Below, piece by piece: positions 9,460-18,075 of a stretch of 64,000 nucleotides of DNA (the first letter of the stretch is position 1; each line of letters begins with the position of its first letter). Under the pieces are notes generated by a model. The model searched no databases. It worked only from the letters and a program-made list of their open reading frames with translations, and had not been told where the DNA came from. Where the stretch lies: positions 2,108,001 through 2,172,000 of the forward strand of contig NZ_BSUK01000001.1 of the NCBI RefSeq assembly GCF_030161555.1, given 5' to 3'. A program made the position numbers and the translations under genes. This stretch comes from Luteimicrobium album. Its GTDB lineage: Bacteria > Actinomycetota > Actinomycetes > Actinomycetales > Cellulomonadaceae.

Positions 9460-9522
9460 TCAGGGACGACCGCAAGTGTACAGGCGACGCCCCGAGGGCT
9501 GCCCGCCTGCGAGGATGGGCGC

Positions 9523-9876
9523 GTGGTGGAGATGACGCGCGAGGAGTTCGAGGACGCCGTCCGGGACGCCCTCGACGAGATCCCGCGCGACCTCGCCGCC
9601 CAGATCGACAACGTCGTGGTGCTCGTCGAGGACGACGCGCCCGCCGACGACCCCGAGCTCCTCGGCCTCTACGAGGGCACGCCGCTCACCGAGCGCGGCT
9701 CCTGGTGGGCGGCGGGCGCCCTGCCCGACCGGATCACGATCTACCGCAACCCCACCCTCGCGATCTGCGAGACCCGGGAGGACGTCGTCGAGGAGGTCGT
9801 GATCACGGTCGTCCACGAGGTCGCGCACTTCTTCGGCATCGACGACGAACGCCTCCACGAGCTCGGCTGGGCCTGA
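9523..9876 (+). CDS. Metallopeptidase family protein (zincin-like, PF06262 type)
   Basis: A 117-residue cytosolic protein. TREEFEDAVRDALDEIP begins the domain and the C-terminus VVHEVAHFFGIDDERLHELGW carries the HExxH zinc motif with a downstream Asp/Glu-rich region, as in the small minimal gluzincin-like family common next to tRNA genes in actinomycetes. GTG at 9523 is preferred because GAGGA lies 7 nt upstream; GTG 9526 and ATG 9532 are in frame too. Proteolytic activity of this family is not well proven. Confidence 0.8.
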   Translation: MVEMTREEFEDAVRDALDEIPRDLAAQIDNVVVLVEDDAPADDPELLGLYEGTPLTERGSWWAAGALPDRITIYRNPTLAICETREDVVEEVVITVVHEVAHFFGIDDERLHELGWA

Positions 9877-9888
9877 CCGGCCCCCTTC

Positions 9889-10889
9889 TCAGGCGGGGTG
9901 CGTCCGGCGGGCCTCCCAGGCGGACCCGACCATCTGGTCGAGCGTGTGCCGCATGGCCCAGTCGAGGTCGCGGGCCGCGGCCTCACCCGACGCGACGATG
10001 CGCGCGGGGTCGCCGGGGCGGCGCGGGGCGACGTCGGGCGTGAAGTCGATGCCCGTCACGCGGGCCATCGCGTCCATGATCTGCCGCACGGAGACGCCGT
10101 CGCCGGAGCCGAGGTTGTAGACGGGCGCGAGCTCGCGGCCCGCCGCGAGCGCCTGCGCGGCGGCGACGTGCGAGACGGCGAGGTCGGCGACGTGCACGTA
10201 GTCGCGCACGCAGGTGCCGTCGGGCGTGGCGTAGTCGGTGCCGTTGATGCGGGGGTCCGGCCCTCGAGCAGCGCGTCGAGGACCAGCGGGAAGAGGTTGT
10301 GGGGGCTGGTGTCGTACAGGTCGGGGGAGCCGGAGCCGACGACGTTGAAGTACCGCAGCGAGGTGTGCCGGAACGGCGTGCCGCCGGTGGCGTCGGCGGC
10401 GCGCGCCTCGTCGGCGAGCAGCCACTCGCCGACGAGCTTCGACTCGCCGTAGGGCGACTCGGGGTGGGTCTCGGTCTGCTCGGTCACGAGGTCGACGTCG
10501 GGGGTGCCGTAGGTGGCCGCCGACGACGAGAAGACGATCCGGGTGACGTCCGTCTGCGCCATGGCGTCGAGCAGGCTCACGGTGCCCGTGACGTTCTGCG
10601 TGTAGGTGTGACGGGGGCGCTTGACCGACTCGCCCGCGTACTTGAAGCCGGCGAGGTGCACGACGCCCGTGACGTCGTGGTCGCGCATGGTGGCGACGAG
10701 GGTCTCGGTGTCGAGGATCGACGCCTCGACGAAGGGGACGGCGGGTGCGGAGCCGGTGCCGTCGGGCACGAACGCCCGGTGCCCCGACGACAGGTCGTCC
10801 ACGACGACGGGCTCGATGCCCGCCTCCACGAACGCACGCACCACATGGGATCCGATGTAGCCGGCACCGCCGGTCACGAGCCACGTCAT
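9889..10889 (-). CDS. galE: UDP-glucose 4-epimerase GalE (frame broken)
   Basis: Interconverts UDP-glucose and UDP-galactose. TGGAGYIGSHV is the NAD-binding Rossmann loop at residue 7; SSSAATYG and YGESKLVGE supply the catalytic Ser/Tyr/Lys; RYFNVVGS and NLGSGDGVSV follow. The frame breaks at 10257-10258 (one G missing on the coding strand), after which DPRINGTDY and RDYVHVADLA restore the standard sequence. About 333 residues after repair, normal for GalE. Stands alone, converging with the metallopeptidase gene. Confidence 0.9.
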
Positions 10890-10969
10890 GGGCGACACGC
10901 TAGCTCACCGGGTGGATCCGTCGGCCCGGGGCCCTTCCGCCCGGGACGCCTCTCTGGTTCACTCGGACC

Positions 10970-11776
10970 ATGACGTGGAAGCGCTCCCACAGGCCCCGCC
11001 GCGCCGTCGCGGTCACCGCTCTCGCCACGCTCGTGGCGGCCGCCGTCACGGCGTGCTCGTCCGACGACGGCGCGGGTGGCGGGGCGAGCGCGTCGCCCTC
11101 GCCGAGCGCCAGCGAGCGGCCGCTCGTCGGCGCCGCGTGCGCGGCGGACGCCGCGGGCGGCACCCAGGTGCGGTTCGGCGGCGACGACTACCTCGCGGGC
11201 GTCGTCATGGGGTCCGGGACCACGGGGGTCGTGCTCGCGCACGAGTACCAGTCCGACTCCTGCAACTGGCTGCCCTACGCCAAGACGCTCGCCGACGAGG
11301 GCTACACCACGCTCACGTTCGACTTCGCCGGCTACGGCGCCTCCGAGCTCCCTGCCGGGACGGCGAGCAACGACGCCGACGTCGCCGAGGCCGCCGCCTA
11401 CCTGCGGGCTCACGGCGCGTCGAAGATCGTGCTGCTCGGGGCGTCGATGGGCGCGCAGGCGGAGCTCAACGACATCAAGACGGTCGATCCCGAGGCCGTC
11501 GTCTCCCTGTCCTCGCCGTGGTCCTTCGGTAGCGAGGCGGTCGACCCCTCGGGCGTGACCGTCCCGGTCCTGCTCCTGGCGGGCAGGACGGACTCGGGCG
11601 GTGGGTTCGCCGAGAGCGCCCGGCTGATCGCCTCGAAGGCCCCGAGCAAGCACGCGACGGTCGCGATCGTCGACTCGTCCGAGCACGGAACCGGGCTGCT
11701 GCGGTCGGTGCAGCGCACGGCCGTCGAGAAGAAGATCGCGACGTTCCTCGCGACCTACGCGCCGCCGACCTCCTGA
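10970..11776 (+). CDS. Alpha/beta-hydrolase lipoprotein, paralogue 1
   Basis: Signal segment then lipobox VTACSSDD (Cys ~27), so probably a surface lipoprotein, with a Ser/Pro linker to residue ~48. The hydrolase domain has LAHEYQSDSCNWLPYAK, DFAGYGAS, the nucleophile elbow GASMGAQ and a C-terminal SSEHGTGLL with the likely catalytic His. 268 residues. The next gene (11861) is a close paralogue. No ribosome site is visible; both genes share the sequence CTCTGGTTCACTCGG immediately before ATG. Substrate unknown; probably an esterase-like enzyme. Confidence 0.8.
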   Translation: MTWKRSHRPRRAVAVTALATLVAAAVTACSSDDGAGGGASASPSPSASERPLVGAACAADAAGGTQVRFGGDDYLAGVVMGSGTTGVVLAHEYQSDSCNWLPYAKTLADEGYTTLTFDFAGYGASELPAGTASNDADVAEAAAYLRAHGASKIVLLGASMGAQAELNDIKTVDPEAVVSLSSPWSFGSEAVDPSGVTVPVLLLAGRTDSGGGFAESARLIASKAPSKHATVAIVDSSEHGTGLLRSVQRTAVEKKIATFLATYAPPTS

Positions 11777-11860
11777 CGGGTGGACCGTCGACATCTCACC
11801 AGGTGAGCGATTCGTCAGCGGCCCTTCCCAACATCGTCCGCCCTCTGGTTCACTCGGCCC

Positions 11861-12670
11861 ATGATCCGGACGGCACGCCGGGCGCGCGGCCGCGCCGCAG
11901 CCACCCTCCTCGCGGCGGCGCTCGTCGTCGTCGCGGCCGCCTGCTCCTCCGACGACGGCGGTGACGGCCGGCCGTCGGGGTCGCCCTCGCCGTCACCGTC
12001 CCCGAGCGCGGTGGCGCTCGTCGGGGTCGGGTGCCCGTCCGACGTCGAGGGCGGTACGCAGGTGCGGTTCGGCGACGACGACTACCTGGCCGGCGTCGTC
12101 ATGGGGTCGGGGACGACCGGGGTCGTGCTCGCGCACGAGTACGAGTCGGACGCCTGCAACTGGCTGCCCTACGCCAAGACGCTCGCACAGAAGGGCTACA
12201 CCACGCTCGTGTTCGACTTCGCCGGCTACGGTGCCTCCGACCTGGCGAACGGCACGCAGAGCACCGTGGCCGACGTCGAGGCGGCGGCGGCCTACCTGCG
12301 TGCGCACGGCGCGAAGAAGACCGTCCTCATGGGCGCGTCGATGGGCGGCAACGGCGTGCTCGCGGCCACGAAGGACGTCCACCCGGCAGCCGTCGTCTCG
12401 CTGTCCGCACCCCGGACGTTCAACGGCGTCTCGGTCGACGGGGCCGACGTCACGGCGCCCGTCCTCTACGTCGCGGGGAAGTACGACAGCGGCGGCAGCT
12501 TCGCCGCCGACGCGCGCTCCATGGCGAGCGCGACCCCGAAGGGTCGGAAGACGCTCGCAGTGCTCGACGCGGGCGAGCACGGCACCGCCCTGCTTCGTAG
12601 GCCCTCCGCCGAGACCGTCGAGCACGACATCACGACGCTCCTCGGGAAGTACGCGCCCGCTGCCTCCTGA
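11861..12670 (+). CDS. Alpha/beta-hydrolase lipoprotein, paralogue 2
   Basis: Tandem copy of the preceding gene: lipobox VAAACSSDD, Ser/Pro linker, LAHEYESDACNWLPYAK, DFAGYGAS, nucleophile elbow GASMGGN and EHGTALL. 269 residues. The long shared blocks in the lid-free N-terminal half and the shared pre-ATG sequence show a tandem duplication; the C-terminal halves have diverged more, which may mean different substrates. Confidence 0.8.
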   Translation: MIRTARRARGRAAATLLAAALVVVAAACSSDDGGDGRPSGSPSPSPSPSAVALVGVGCPSDVEGGTQVRFGDDDYLAGVVMGSGTTGVVLAHEYESDACNWLPYAKTLAQKGYTTLVFDFAGYGASDLANGTQSTVADVEAAAAYLRAHGAKKTVLMGASMGGNGVLAATKDVHPAAVVSLSAPRTFNGVSVDGADVTAPVLYVAGKYDSGGSFAADARSMASATPKGRKTLAVLDAGEHGTALLRRPSAETVEHDITTLLGKYAPAAS

Positions 12671-12678
12671 GCGACCGC

Positions 12679-13086
12679 TCAGGCCGCGGCGGCGCGGACC
12701 AGCGTCAGCAGCGCCTCGGCGTACGCGTCCGAGGGGTCGTCCGCGCTGAAGGAGCGCTCCCCGTCGGGGAGCACGACTGCGACCGTCCAGCGGGTCCCGG
12801 CGCGGGTCAACGAGCGGAACGTCCCCGCCAGGAGGCCCCGGAGCTGGTGCTCCGCGGGCAGCCACAGGGCGTCCTCGAGCGCGACCGAGTCGAGCGCCCA
12901 CTCGGTCGTCCCGTTGAAGCCCAGGACCGAGCCCGTGTCGTAGTGGTGCTCCTCGATCGTCATGTCCGAGACCGTGAACACCTGCTCGTCGAGACCGTCC
13001 GCGTCGAGCACGAACCGGTCCCCGTCCTGGGGCGTCCAGCGGACGCCCGCGTCACGCAGGGCACGAGCGAGGGAGCGAGAGATCAT
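12679..13086 (-). CDS. Conserved hypothetical cytosolic protein
   Basis: 135 residues, no signal or membrane segment. Distinctive stretches are MISRSLARALRDAGVRW, GDRFVLDADGLDEQVF, HHYDTGSVLGFNGTTEWALDS and ALWLPAEHQLR. It resembles an actinobacterial family that is sometimes labelled pilus-assembly CpaE without good reason. Ends 8 bp from the converging hydrolase gene. I do not recognise a function. Confidence 0.7.
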   Translation of the reverse strand: MISRSLARALRDAGVRWTPQDGDRFVLDADGLDEQVFTVSDMTIEEHHYDTGSVLGFNGTTEWALDSVALEDALWLPAEHQLRGLLAGTFRSLTRAGTRWTVAVVLPDGERSFSADDPSDAYAEALLTLVRAAAA

Positions 13087-13102
13087 CGCCTCAGTATCGC
13101 CG

Positions 13103-13866
13103 CTACGCGGAGTCGCGGCCGCCGACGGCGCTCGGAGGGAGCGACCGCCCGTCCAGCCAGCCGCGCAGACGGTCGGGCTGGTTGGTGATGACGCCCTCGA
13201 CGCCCGCGGCCATGACGGCGGTCCAGACGACCGGGTCGTCCAGGGTCCACGGGTACACCTCGAGGCCGGCGTCGTGCAGCTCGCGCACCCGCGACAGCCG
13301 CTCGCGCAGCAGCCGCTTGGCCGGGTTGCAGGCCGCCACCCCGAGGTGCCGGCAGGCGCGGACGACGTCGGGCGTCCACAGCTCCACCAGGAGTGCGCGG
13401 GGCAGGTCCGGGGCGGCGTCGCGCAGGGCGGCGACCGTGCGTCGTCGGAAGCTCTGAAACACGGCGCGCGAGCCCAGGCCCGCGACCTGGACCGCGTCCG
13501 TGACCCGGCGGGCGTCGTCGGGCCGCCACAGGCCCTTGAGCTCGACGAAGACCCCGACAGAGCCGTAGCGCGCGATCAGGTCCAGCGCCTCGGTGAGCTC
13601 GGGGACGCGCTGCCCGGCGAACACGGGGAGAAGCGGGTGCCCGCGTCGAGCTCGCGCAGCTCGGCGAGCGTGAGGTCCTTCACTCGCCCGGAACCGTCCG
13701 TCGTGAGGGTCACGTCGCGGTCGTGGATCACGACGAGCGCGCCGTCGCGGGTGCGCCGGACGTCGAGCTCGACGGCGTCCGCGTCCACGCGGCACGCGGC
13801 CTCGAACGCGGCCAGGGTGTTCTGCGGGGCGACGGAGGAGTTGCCTCGGTGGGCGACGACGCGCAT
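13103..13866 (-). CDS. Glycerophosphodiester phosphodiesterase family (frame broken)
   Basis: N-terminus MRVVAHRGNSSVAPQNTLAAF holds the catalytic HRG and the early Glu/Asn; VELDVRRTRDGALVVIHD supplies the ExD and HD metal ligands. The frame breaks at G run 13625-13628; one added base gives RFSPVFAGQRVPELTEAL and then FVELKG, the conserved ELK, through ITNQPDRL near the end. About 254 residues, cytosolic. Hydrolyses deacylated phospholipids to glycerol 3-phosphate and an alcohol. Confidence 0.87.
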
Positions 13867-13912
13867 GCGTCCACCCTGCCTCCTCGGGGCCCCCGGAGCG
13901 AACCCGCCGCGG

Positions 13913-15083
13913 TCACGCCCGGACGGGAGCGACGTCGGCGGCGCGGCGCCCGACGCGGGCGGCCGCCCAGGTCACGGCACCCGCGACGACCGCGGCGAGG
14001 GCGCCGACGGCGCCCAGCGAGCCGGCGTGCCCCGCACTCACCACGGCGCCCCCGAGCGCCGCGCCGAGCGCCATCCTGACGTAGATCGCCGACCCGTTGA
14101 GGCCGAGCGCGACGGTCGGCACGTCGGGCGCCACGGCGAACAGCCGGAACTGCGAGGGGTGACGAGCTGCGCGCTCGCGAGGCCGAGCACGAGGAGCAGC
14201 ACGCCGACGAGGACGACCGAGCCGCGTGCCGCGCCGACGAGTGCGAGGCAGACCGCTGTGGCCCCCACGCCGGCGAGCGTGACCGCGACCGGTCCGCGCC
14301 GGCCGACCAGCCGGTTGCCCACGACCTGGCCCACGCCCAGCAGGACGAACAGGGCGACGAGCGTCCCGCCGCCGGTGTCGAGAGCGAGCGGGAGGTAGGC
14401 GGCGAGCACGTTCAGCGGAGCGAGGGCGACGACGGCCGTCACGAGGACCGCGAGGACCTGGGGGCGGACGAGCACGCCGAGGCGGGTGCGGAGCGACGTC
14501 GGCGGGACGTGCGCGGACGGGAGGACCAGGGCGCTCGCCCCCGCGACGGCCGCGAGCCCGGCGACGACCCAGAGCGAGCCGCGCCAGCCGACGGCCTGCC
14601 CGAGCAGGACGCCGAGCGGGGCGCCGAGGAGTGCCGCCAGCGTCGAGCCCGCGGTGACGGCCGCGAGGACCGCGCGCGGCGCTCGTCGGTGGTGAGCAGC
14701 CCGGCGACGGCATAGGCGTTCGCCTGGAACGCCGCGGCGCCGAGGGCGGCCACGACGCGTCCGCCGAGCACGACCGCGTAGGTCGGGCCGGCCGCCTGGG
14801 CGACCATGCCGAGCAGGAAGACGCCGAGTCCGAGCACGAGCAGCGTCCGCCGGTCCCACCGGCCCGTCGCCGCGGCGAGCGCGGGCGAGCCGACGGCGTA
14901 GGTCAGGGCGAACGCGGTCGTGAGCTGCCCGTCGGTGGCGGCCGTGACGTGCAGGTCGCGCGCGATCTGGGGCAGGAGGCCGGCGACGACGAACGCGTCG
15001 ACGCCGAGCGCGAAGGTTCCGGCTGCGAGGATCGCGAGCTGCCGGGTGGTCAGCACATCGTTCGATGAGCGTCGAAGAATCAC
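13913..15083 (-). CDS. MFS transporter, DHA1-type (two frame breaks)
   Basis: Starts MILRRSSNDVLTTRQ then the first helix LAILAAGTFALGVDAFVVAG, as in 12-helix drug/arabinose-type exporters. Frame breaks near 14671-14680 and in G run 14156-14159; with one base added at each the protein runs about 390 residues through LVTPSQFRLFAVAPDVPT to a hydrophobic end. Divergent from an ArsR regulator 30 bp away, whose likely target it is. Confidence 0.8.
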
Positions 15084-15140
15084 GCGGTCGACGCTAGAGG
15101 TATCGTTCGACGGGTGTCAATGGTTCGACGGATATCGATC
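15040..15140. promoter_or_regulatory. Divergent operator region of the ArsR/MFS pair
   Basis: Repeated near-identical elements occur around the two starts: ATCGTTCGATGA (from 15057), ATCGTTCGACGG (15103-15114), ATGGTTCGACGG (15120-15131) and ATCGATCGATGA. The last two lie inside the first codons of the ArsR gene. The spacing suggests an array of half-sites for the ArsR-type repressor. Confidence 0.5.
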
Positions 15141-15482
15141 GATGAGCGGGCCGAGCTCCTGCCCGAGCCGCCCGTCGCCGAGCTGACGCTCACGACGGTG
15201 CTCGCGGCGCTCGCCGACCCGGTCCGCCTGACGCTGCTGCGGGTGATCGCCGACGCGGGGGACGGACCCATCGACTGCGGCGACTGCGCCGCCGCGGCGC
15301 CCGACATCACGCGGAGCGAGTCGACGATCTCCCACCACTACAAGGTGCTGCGCGACGCCGGGATCACCCGCACCCACAAGCAGGGCCGGCACCGCATCAT
15401 CGAGATCCGGCGCGGCGACGTGGAGGCCCGGTTCCCCGGGCTGCTCGACGCGGTGCTCGCGGCGCCCGGGCCCGGGGCCTGA
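15114..15482 (+). CDS. ArsR-family winged-helix repressor
   Basis: 122 residues. LAALADPVRLTLLRVIAD opens the winged helix; SESTISHHYKVLRDAGI is the recognition helix; THKQGRHRIIEIR the wing. Cysteines in DCGDCAAA (~residue 55-60) could bind metal or sense thiols but lack the classical ELCVCDL metal motif. GTG 15114 or ATG 15120 both fit. Divergent from and probably controlling the MFS exporter. Confidence 0.85.
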   Translation: MSMVRRISIDERAELLPEPPVAELTLTTVLAALADPVRLTLLRVIADAGDGPIDCGDCAAAAPDITRSESTISHHYKVLRDAGITRTHKQGRHRIIEIRRGDVEARFPGLLDAVLAAPGPGA

Positions 15483-15488
15483 GCGACG

Positions 15489-16133
15489 TCAGGCGTCGAC
15501 CGACCGGTACACCGGCCGCCCTGCCGGGCGATACGTCGTCACGACGATCCCGCTGCCCGTCCGCCGCACGTCGCCGAGCGTGAACGCGGCGCTCGCGGAA
15601 CCCGTCGGGAAGAGCCGCTCCCCGTGGCCCAGGACCACGGGGAAGGTCAGGAGGCGGAGCTCGTCCAGCAGCCCCTGGGCCACGAGCCAGTCCACGAGGG
15701 TCGGGCTCCCGTGTACCTGCAGCTCGTCCCCGACCGGCGACGGCGGCGCCTCCTTGAGCCGCTCGACGGCGGAGCGCACGTCCTCGCCGTCCCGGCCCAC
15801 CACCTCGGTGCCCGCCCACGCGGGGTCGATGAGCGTCGTCGAGACGACGTGCTTGGGCAGGTCGGCGAGCCGCTGCGCCACGACGTCCGGGGTGCCGTCG
15901 ACCTCGCGCGGCGCCGACGGCCAGTACGCCGCGAAGATGTCGTAGGTCCGGCGGCCGAGGAGGAACGCCGCCGCCCGGCCGAACACCGCGGTCACGACCT
16001 CGTTCATGCCCTCGTCCGCGTACGGGGCGAGCCAGCCGCCGCGGTCGAACCCGCCGCTGCGGTCCTCGGACGGGCCGCCGGGGCCCTGCACGACGCCGTC
16101 GAGGGTCTGGAACATGGTCGCCGTCAGCCTCAT
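15489..16133 (-). CDS. Dihydrofolate reductase-like (RibD C-terminal) family protein
   Basis: 214 residues. MRLTATMFQTLDGVVQGPGGP, LLGRRTYDIFAAYWP, LQVHGSPTLVDWL and LRLLTFPVVLGHGERLFP are the usual blocks of stand-alone RibD-C proteins. The fold binds NADPH; substrates of the stand-alone members are mostly unknown. Not in an operon. Confidence 0.85.
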   Translation of the reverse strand: MRLTATMFQTLDGVVQGPGGPSEDRSGGFDRGGWLAPYADEGMNEVVTAVFGRAAAFLLGRRTYDIFAAYWPSAPREVDGTPDVVAQRLADLPKHVVSTTLIDPAWAGTEVVGRDGEDVRSAVERLKEAPPSPVGDELQVHGSPTLVDWLVAQGLLDELRLLTFPVVLGHGERLFPTGSASAAFTLGDVRRTGSGIVVTTYRPAGRPVYRSVDA

Positions 16134-16234
16134 AGCGCCCCAGCCTCGCCGGTGGGGGCGTCGGACGCCAGAGTCTGCAGGTCACGGGTCGGTCACGGGC
16201 ACCGGGTGGCCAGGCTTCGGCTAGGTTGAGGGCG

Positions 16235-17161
16235 GTGGACACGCACGCGGGCTTCGACTGGGCGGCACCCGTCGCGGGTGCGCGCTATCACGGCGTGCGC
16301 GTCCCGAGCGGGACGCTGGCCGCCGTGACCCTCCCCGCCGACCCCGACGCCGCACGGGCCGCGGTCGGCGGCCGCGTCGTCCTCCTGCCCGGCCTCACGG
16401 GGTCGAAGGAGGACTTCGCGCTCGTCATGCCGCTCCTCGCGCACGCCGGGTTCGACAGCGAGTCCGTCGACCTCGCCGGGCAGTACGAGTCGTCGTCCGC
16501 GGGGCCGCGAGGCGTGGCGTCCGCAGGGGCCAGCCCGTCATCGTCCTACGACTACCCGCTGTACACCGCCGACGTGACTGCGCTGCTCGAGGCGGGCGAG
16601 CCCGCCCACGTCGTCGGGTACTCCTTCGCCGGGGTCGTCGCTCAGCTCGTCGCGGTCGCCCGGCCCGAGCTCGTGCGCAGCCTCACGCTCGTCTCCACCC
16701 CGCCCGGGTACGGCAACGGGTTCCGGGGCGTGTCCTGGATCGGGTGGGCCTCGGGGGTCTTCGGGCCCCGCGTCGCGGCCGCGCTCATGCTCTGGGGCGT
16801 CCGGAACAACCTCAACCGCGTCGACGCGGACCGGCTCGCGTTCGTGCGGGCCCGGCTCGGCGCCACGCGCCGGGACAGCGTCGACGACACGATCGCCCTC
16901 ATGATGGCGATCCCCGACGTCCGGGACGCCGTCGCGGCGCTGCCGGTGCCCAAGGTCGTCGCCGTCGGGCGGCACGACCTGTGGCCCGTGCGGCGGCATG
17001 CGCGCTTCGCGGCGAGCATCGGCGCCGAGCTCGGCGTCTACGGCTCCGGGCACAGCCCCAACGAGACCGCGCCCGCGGCGCTCACAGCCGACCTCGTGCG
17101 CCTCTACCGGGCCGCGCCGTCGTCGGGCGAGAGCGGGGGAGCGGGCGGCTCGGCCGAGTGA
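16235..17161 (+). CDS. Alpha/beta hydrolase
   Basis: 308 residues. VVLLPGLTGSKEDFALVMPLL gives the oxyanion loop; VVGYSFAGVVAQLVA carries the nucleophile Ser in GYSFAG; LPVPKVVAVGRHDLWP the acid; GSGHSPNETAP the His. GTG at 16235 has AGGTTGAGG upstream. No signal peptide. The 3' end overlaps the converging glycosyltransferase gene by 58 bp. Substrate unknown. Confidence 0.8.
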   Translation: MDTHAGFDWAAPVAGARYHGVRVPSGTLAAVTLPADPDAARAAVGGRVVLLPGLTGSKEDFALVMPLLAHAGFDSESVDLAGQYESSSAGPRGVASAGASPSSSYDYPLYTADVTALLEAGEPAHVVGYSFAGVVAQLVAVARPELVRSLTLVSTPPGYGNGFRGVSWIGWASGVFGPRVAAALMLWGVRNNLNRVDADRLAFVRARLGATRRDSVDDTIALMMAIPDVRDAVAALPVPKVVAVGRHDLWPVRRHARFAASIGAELGVYGSGHSPNETAPAALTADLVRLYRAAPSSGESGGAGGSAE

Positions 17162-17898
17162 CGACGGCGCCACGCGCGCCGCTCGGCGCGGTGGCGGAAC
17201 GGCTCGGACTCGGGCCAGCACACGCGGACCGTCGTCACGACGAAGCGCAGACGCCGGCCCAGCGCCGACCACGAGTCGAACGGCCGCGCCGAGACCCCGA
17301 CCACCCACGCGTCGTCGTGCACGACCCGCATCCACGGGCGCACCTGGAAGCTCAGGTCCAGGTCGTCGTGGATGTCCGGGCGGTCGCGGTGGACGAGCGT
17401 GCGCACCTCGCGCCACGCCTCCCGCCGCATCGCCATCGACGACCCGAACAGCGGCGCGTGACCCAGGTACGGCCCGACGACGGCGTACAGCCCGCCGAGG
17501 TACCAGTGGTCGCCCATCCAGTTCACGACGTGCCGCGGGCCGTAGAAGCGGCCACGGCCCGTCAGGAAGTCGGGGGCGTCCGGGCCCGTGAAGTGCTCCG
17601 CGAGGCGCTCGATCCAGTCGCGCGCCGGCACCGAGTCGGCGTCGAGCCGGGCGATCACGTCCTCCGTCGCCGCGTCGTAGCCCGCCGCCGACGCCGGCCA
17701 GATCCCCCGGGTGCGTTCCGTCACCAGGGTCGCGCCGTGCGCCCGGGCGACGTCGGCGGTGTCGTCGGAGGAGTCGTTGTCGACGACGATCACGCGGTCC
17801 GGGCGGCGCGTGCCCGCCTCGAGCGCGGCGAGGCAGCGGCGCAGCAGGGCGGCGTCGTCGCGGCTCGGCACGACGACGACGATCGAGGGGACGGTCAC
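17104..17898 (-). CDS. Family 2 glycosyltransferase
   Basis: 264 residues. SIVVVVPSRDDAALLRRCLAAL starts the GT-A fold; VIVVDNDSSDDT binds the nucleotide; ARLDADSVP is the DxD-type metal site; a hydrophobic stretch around WYLGGLYAVVGPYLG may dip into the membrane. GTG start. Target sugar and acceptor unknown. The downstream 3' end overlaps the alpha/beta hydrolase gene on the other strand. Confidence 0.85.
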   Translation of the reverse strand: MTVPSIVVVVPSRDDAALLRRCLAALEAGTRRPDRVIVVDNDSSDDTADVARAHGATLVTERTRGIWPASAAGYDAATEDVIARLDADSVPARDWIERLAEHFTGPDAPDFLTGRGRFYGPRHVVNWMGDHWYLGGLYAVVGPYLGHAPLFGSSMAMRREAWREVRTLVHRDRPDIHDDLDLSFQVRPWMRVVHDDAWVVGVSARPFDSWSALGRRLRFVVTTVRVCWPESEPFRHRAERRAWRRRHSAEPPAPPLSPDDGAAR

Positions 17899-17981
17899 GA
17901 CTCGCGAGCCTACGTGCTGGTGGGCCGTGCGCCGACGAACTACGCGGAACCAGCGGTTTCACTCCCGCCGCGAGAGTGGGC

Positions 17982-18075
17982 TATGGTGTGCAGCGGTGAC
18001 GCGGTATCCCCCTGCACCGCGTCACCACCTAAGCTTCCGAAGCCCCGGTCCGCTGCGAGCGGCCGGGGCTTCGTC
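17982..18075 (+). ncRNA. Probable 6C-type small RNA
   Basis: A -10 hexamer TATGGT (17982-17987) precedes a hairpin GGTGACGCGG/CCGCGTCACC (17995-18004 with 18017-18026) whose loop contains a C run (ATCCCCCTG). After ACCACCTAAGCTTCC comes a long second hairpin GAAGCCCCGG/CCGGGGCTTC (18039-18048 with 18063-18072) with an inner CCGCT/AGCGG stem. No gene explains a promoter and terminator here on this strand. C-loop hairpin plus this linker fits the actinobacterial 6C RNA family; the C run may be one base short because of the homopolymer errors in this assembly. The second hairpin overlaps the last codons of the minus-strand amidohydrolase. Confidence 0.6.
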
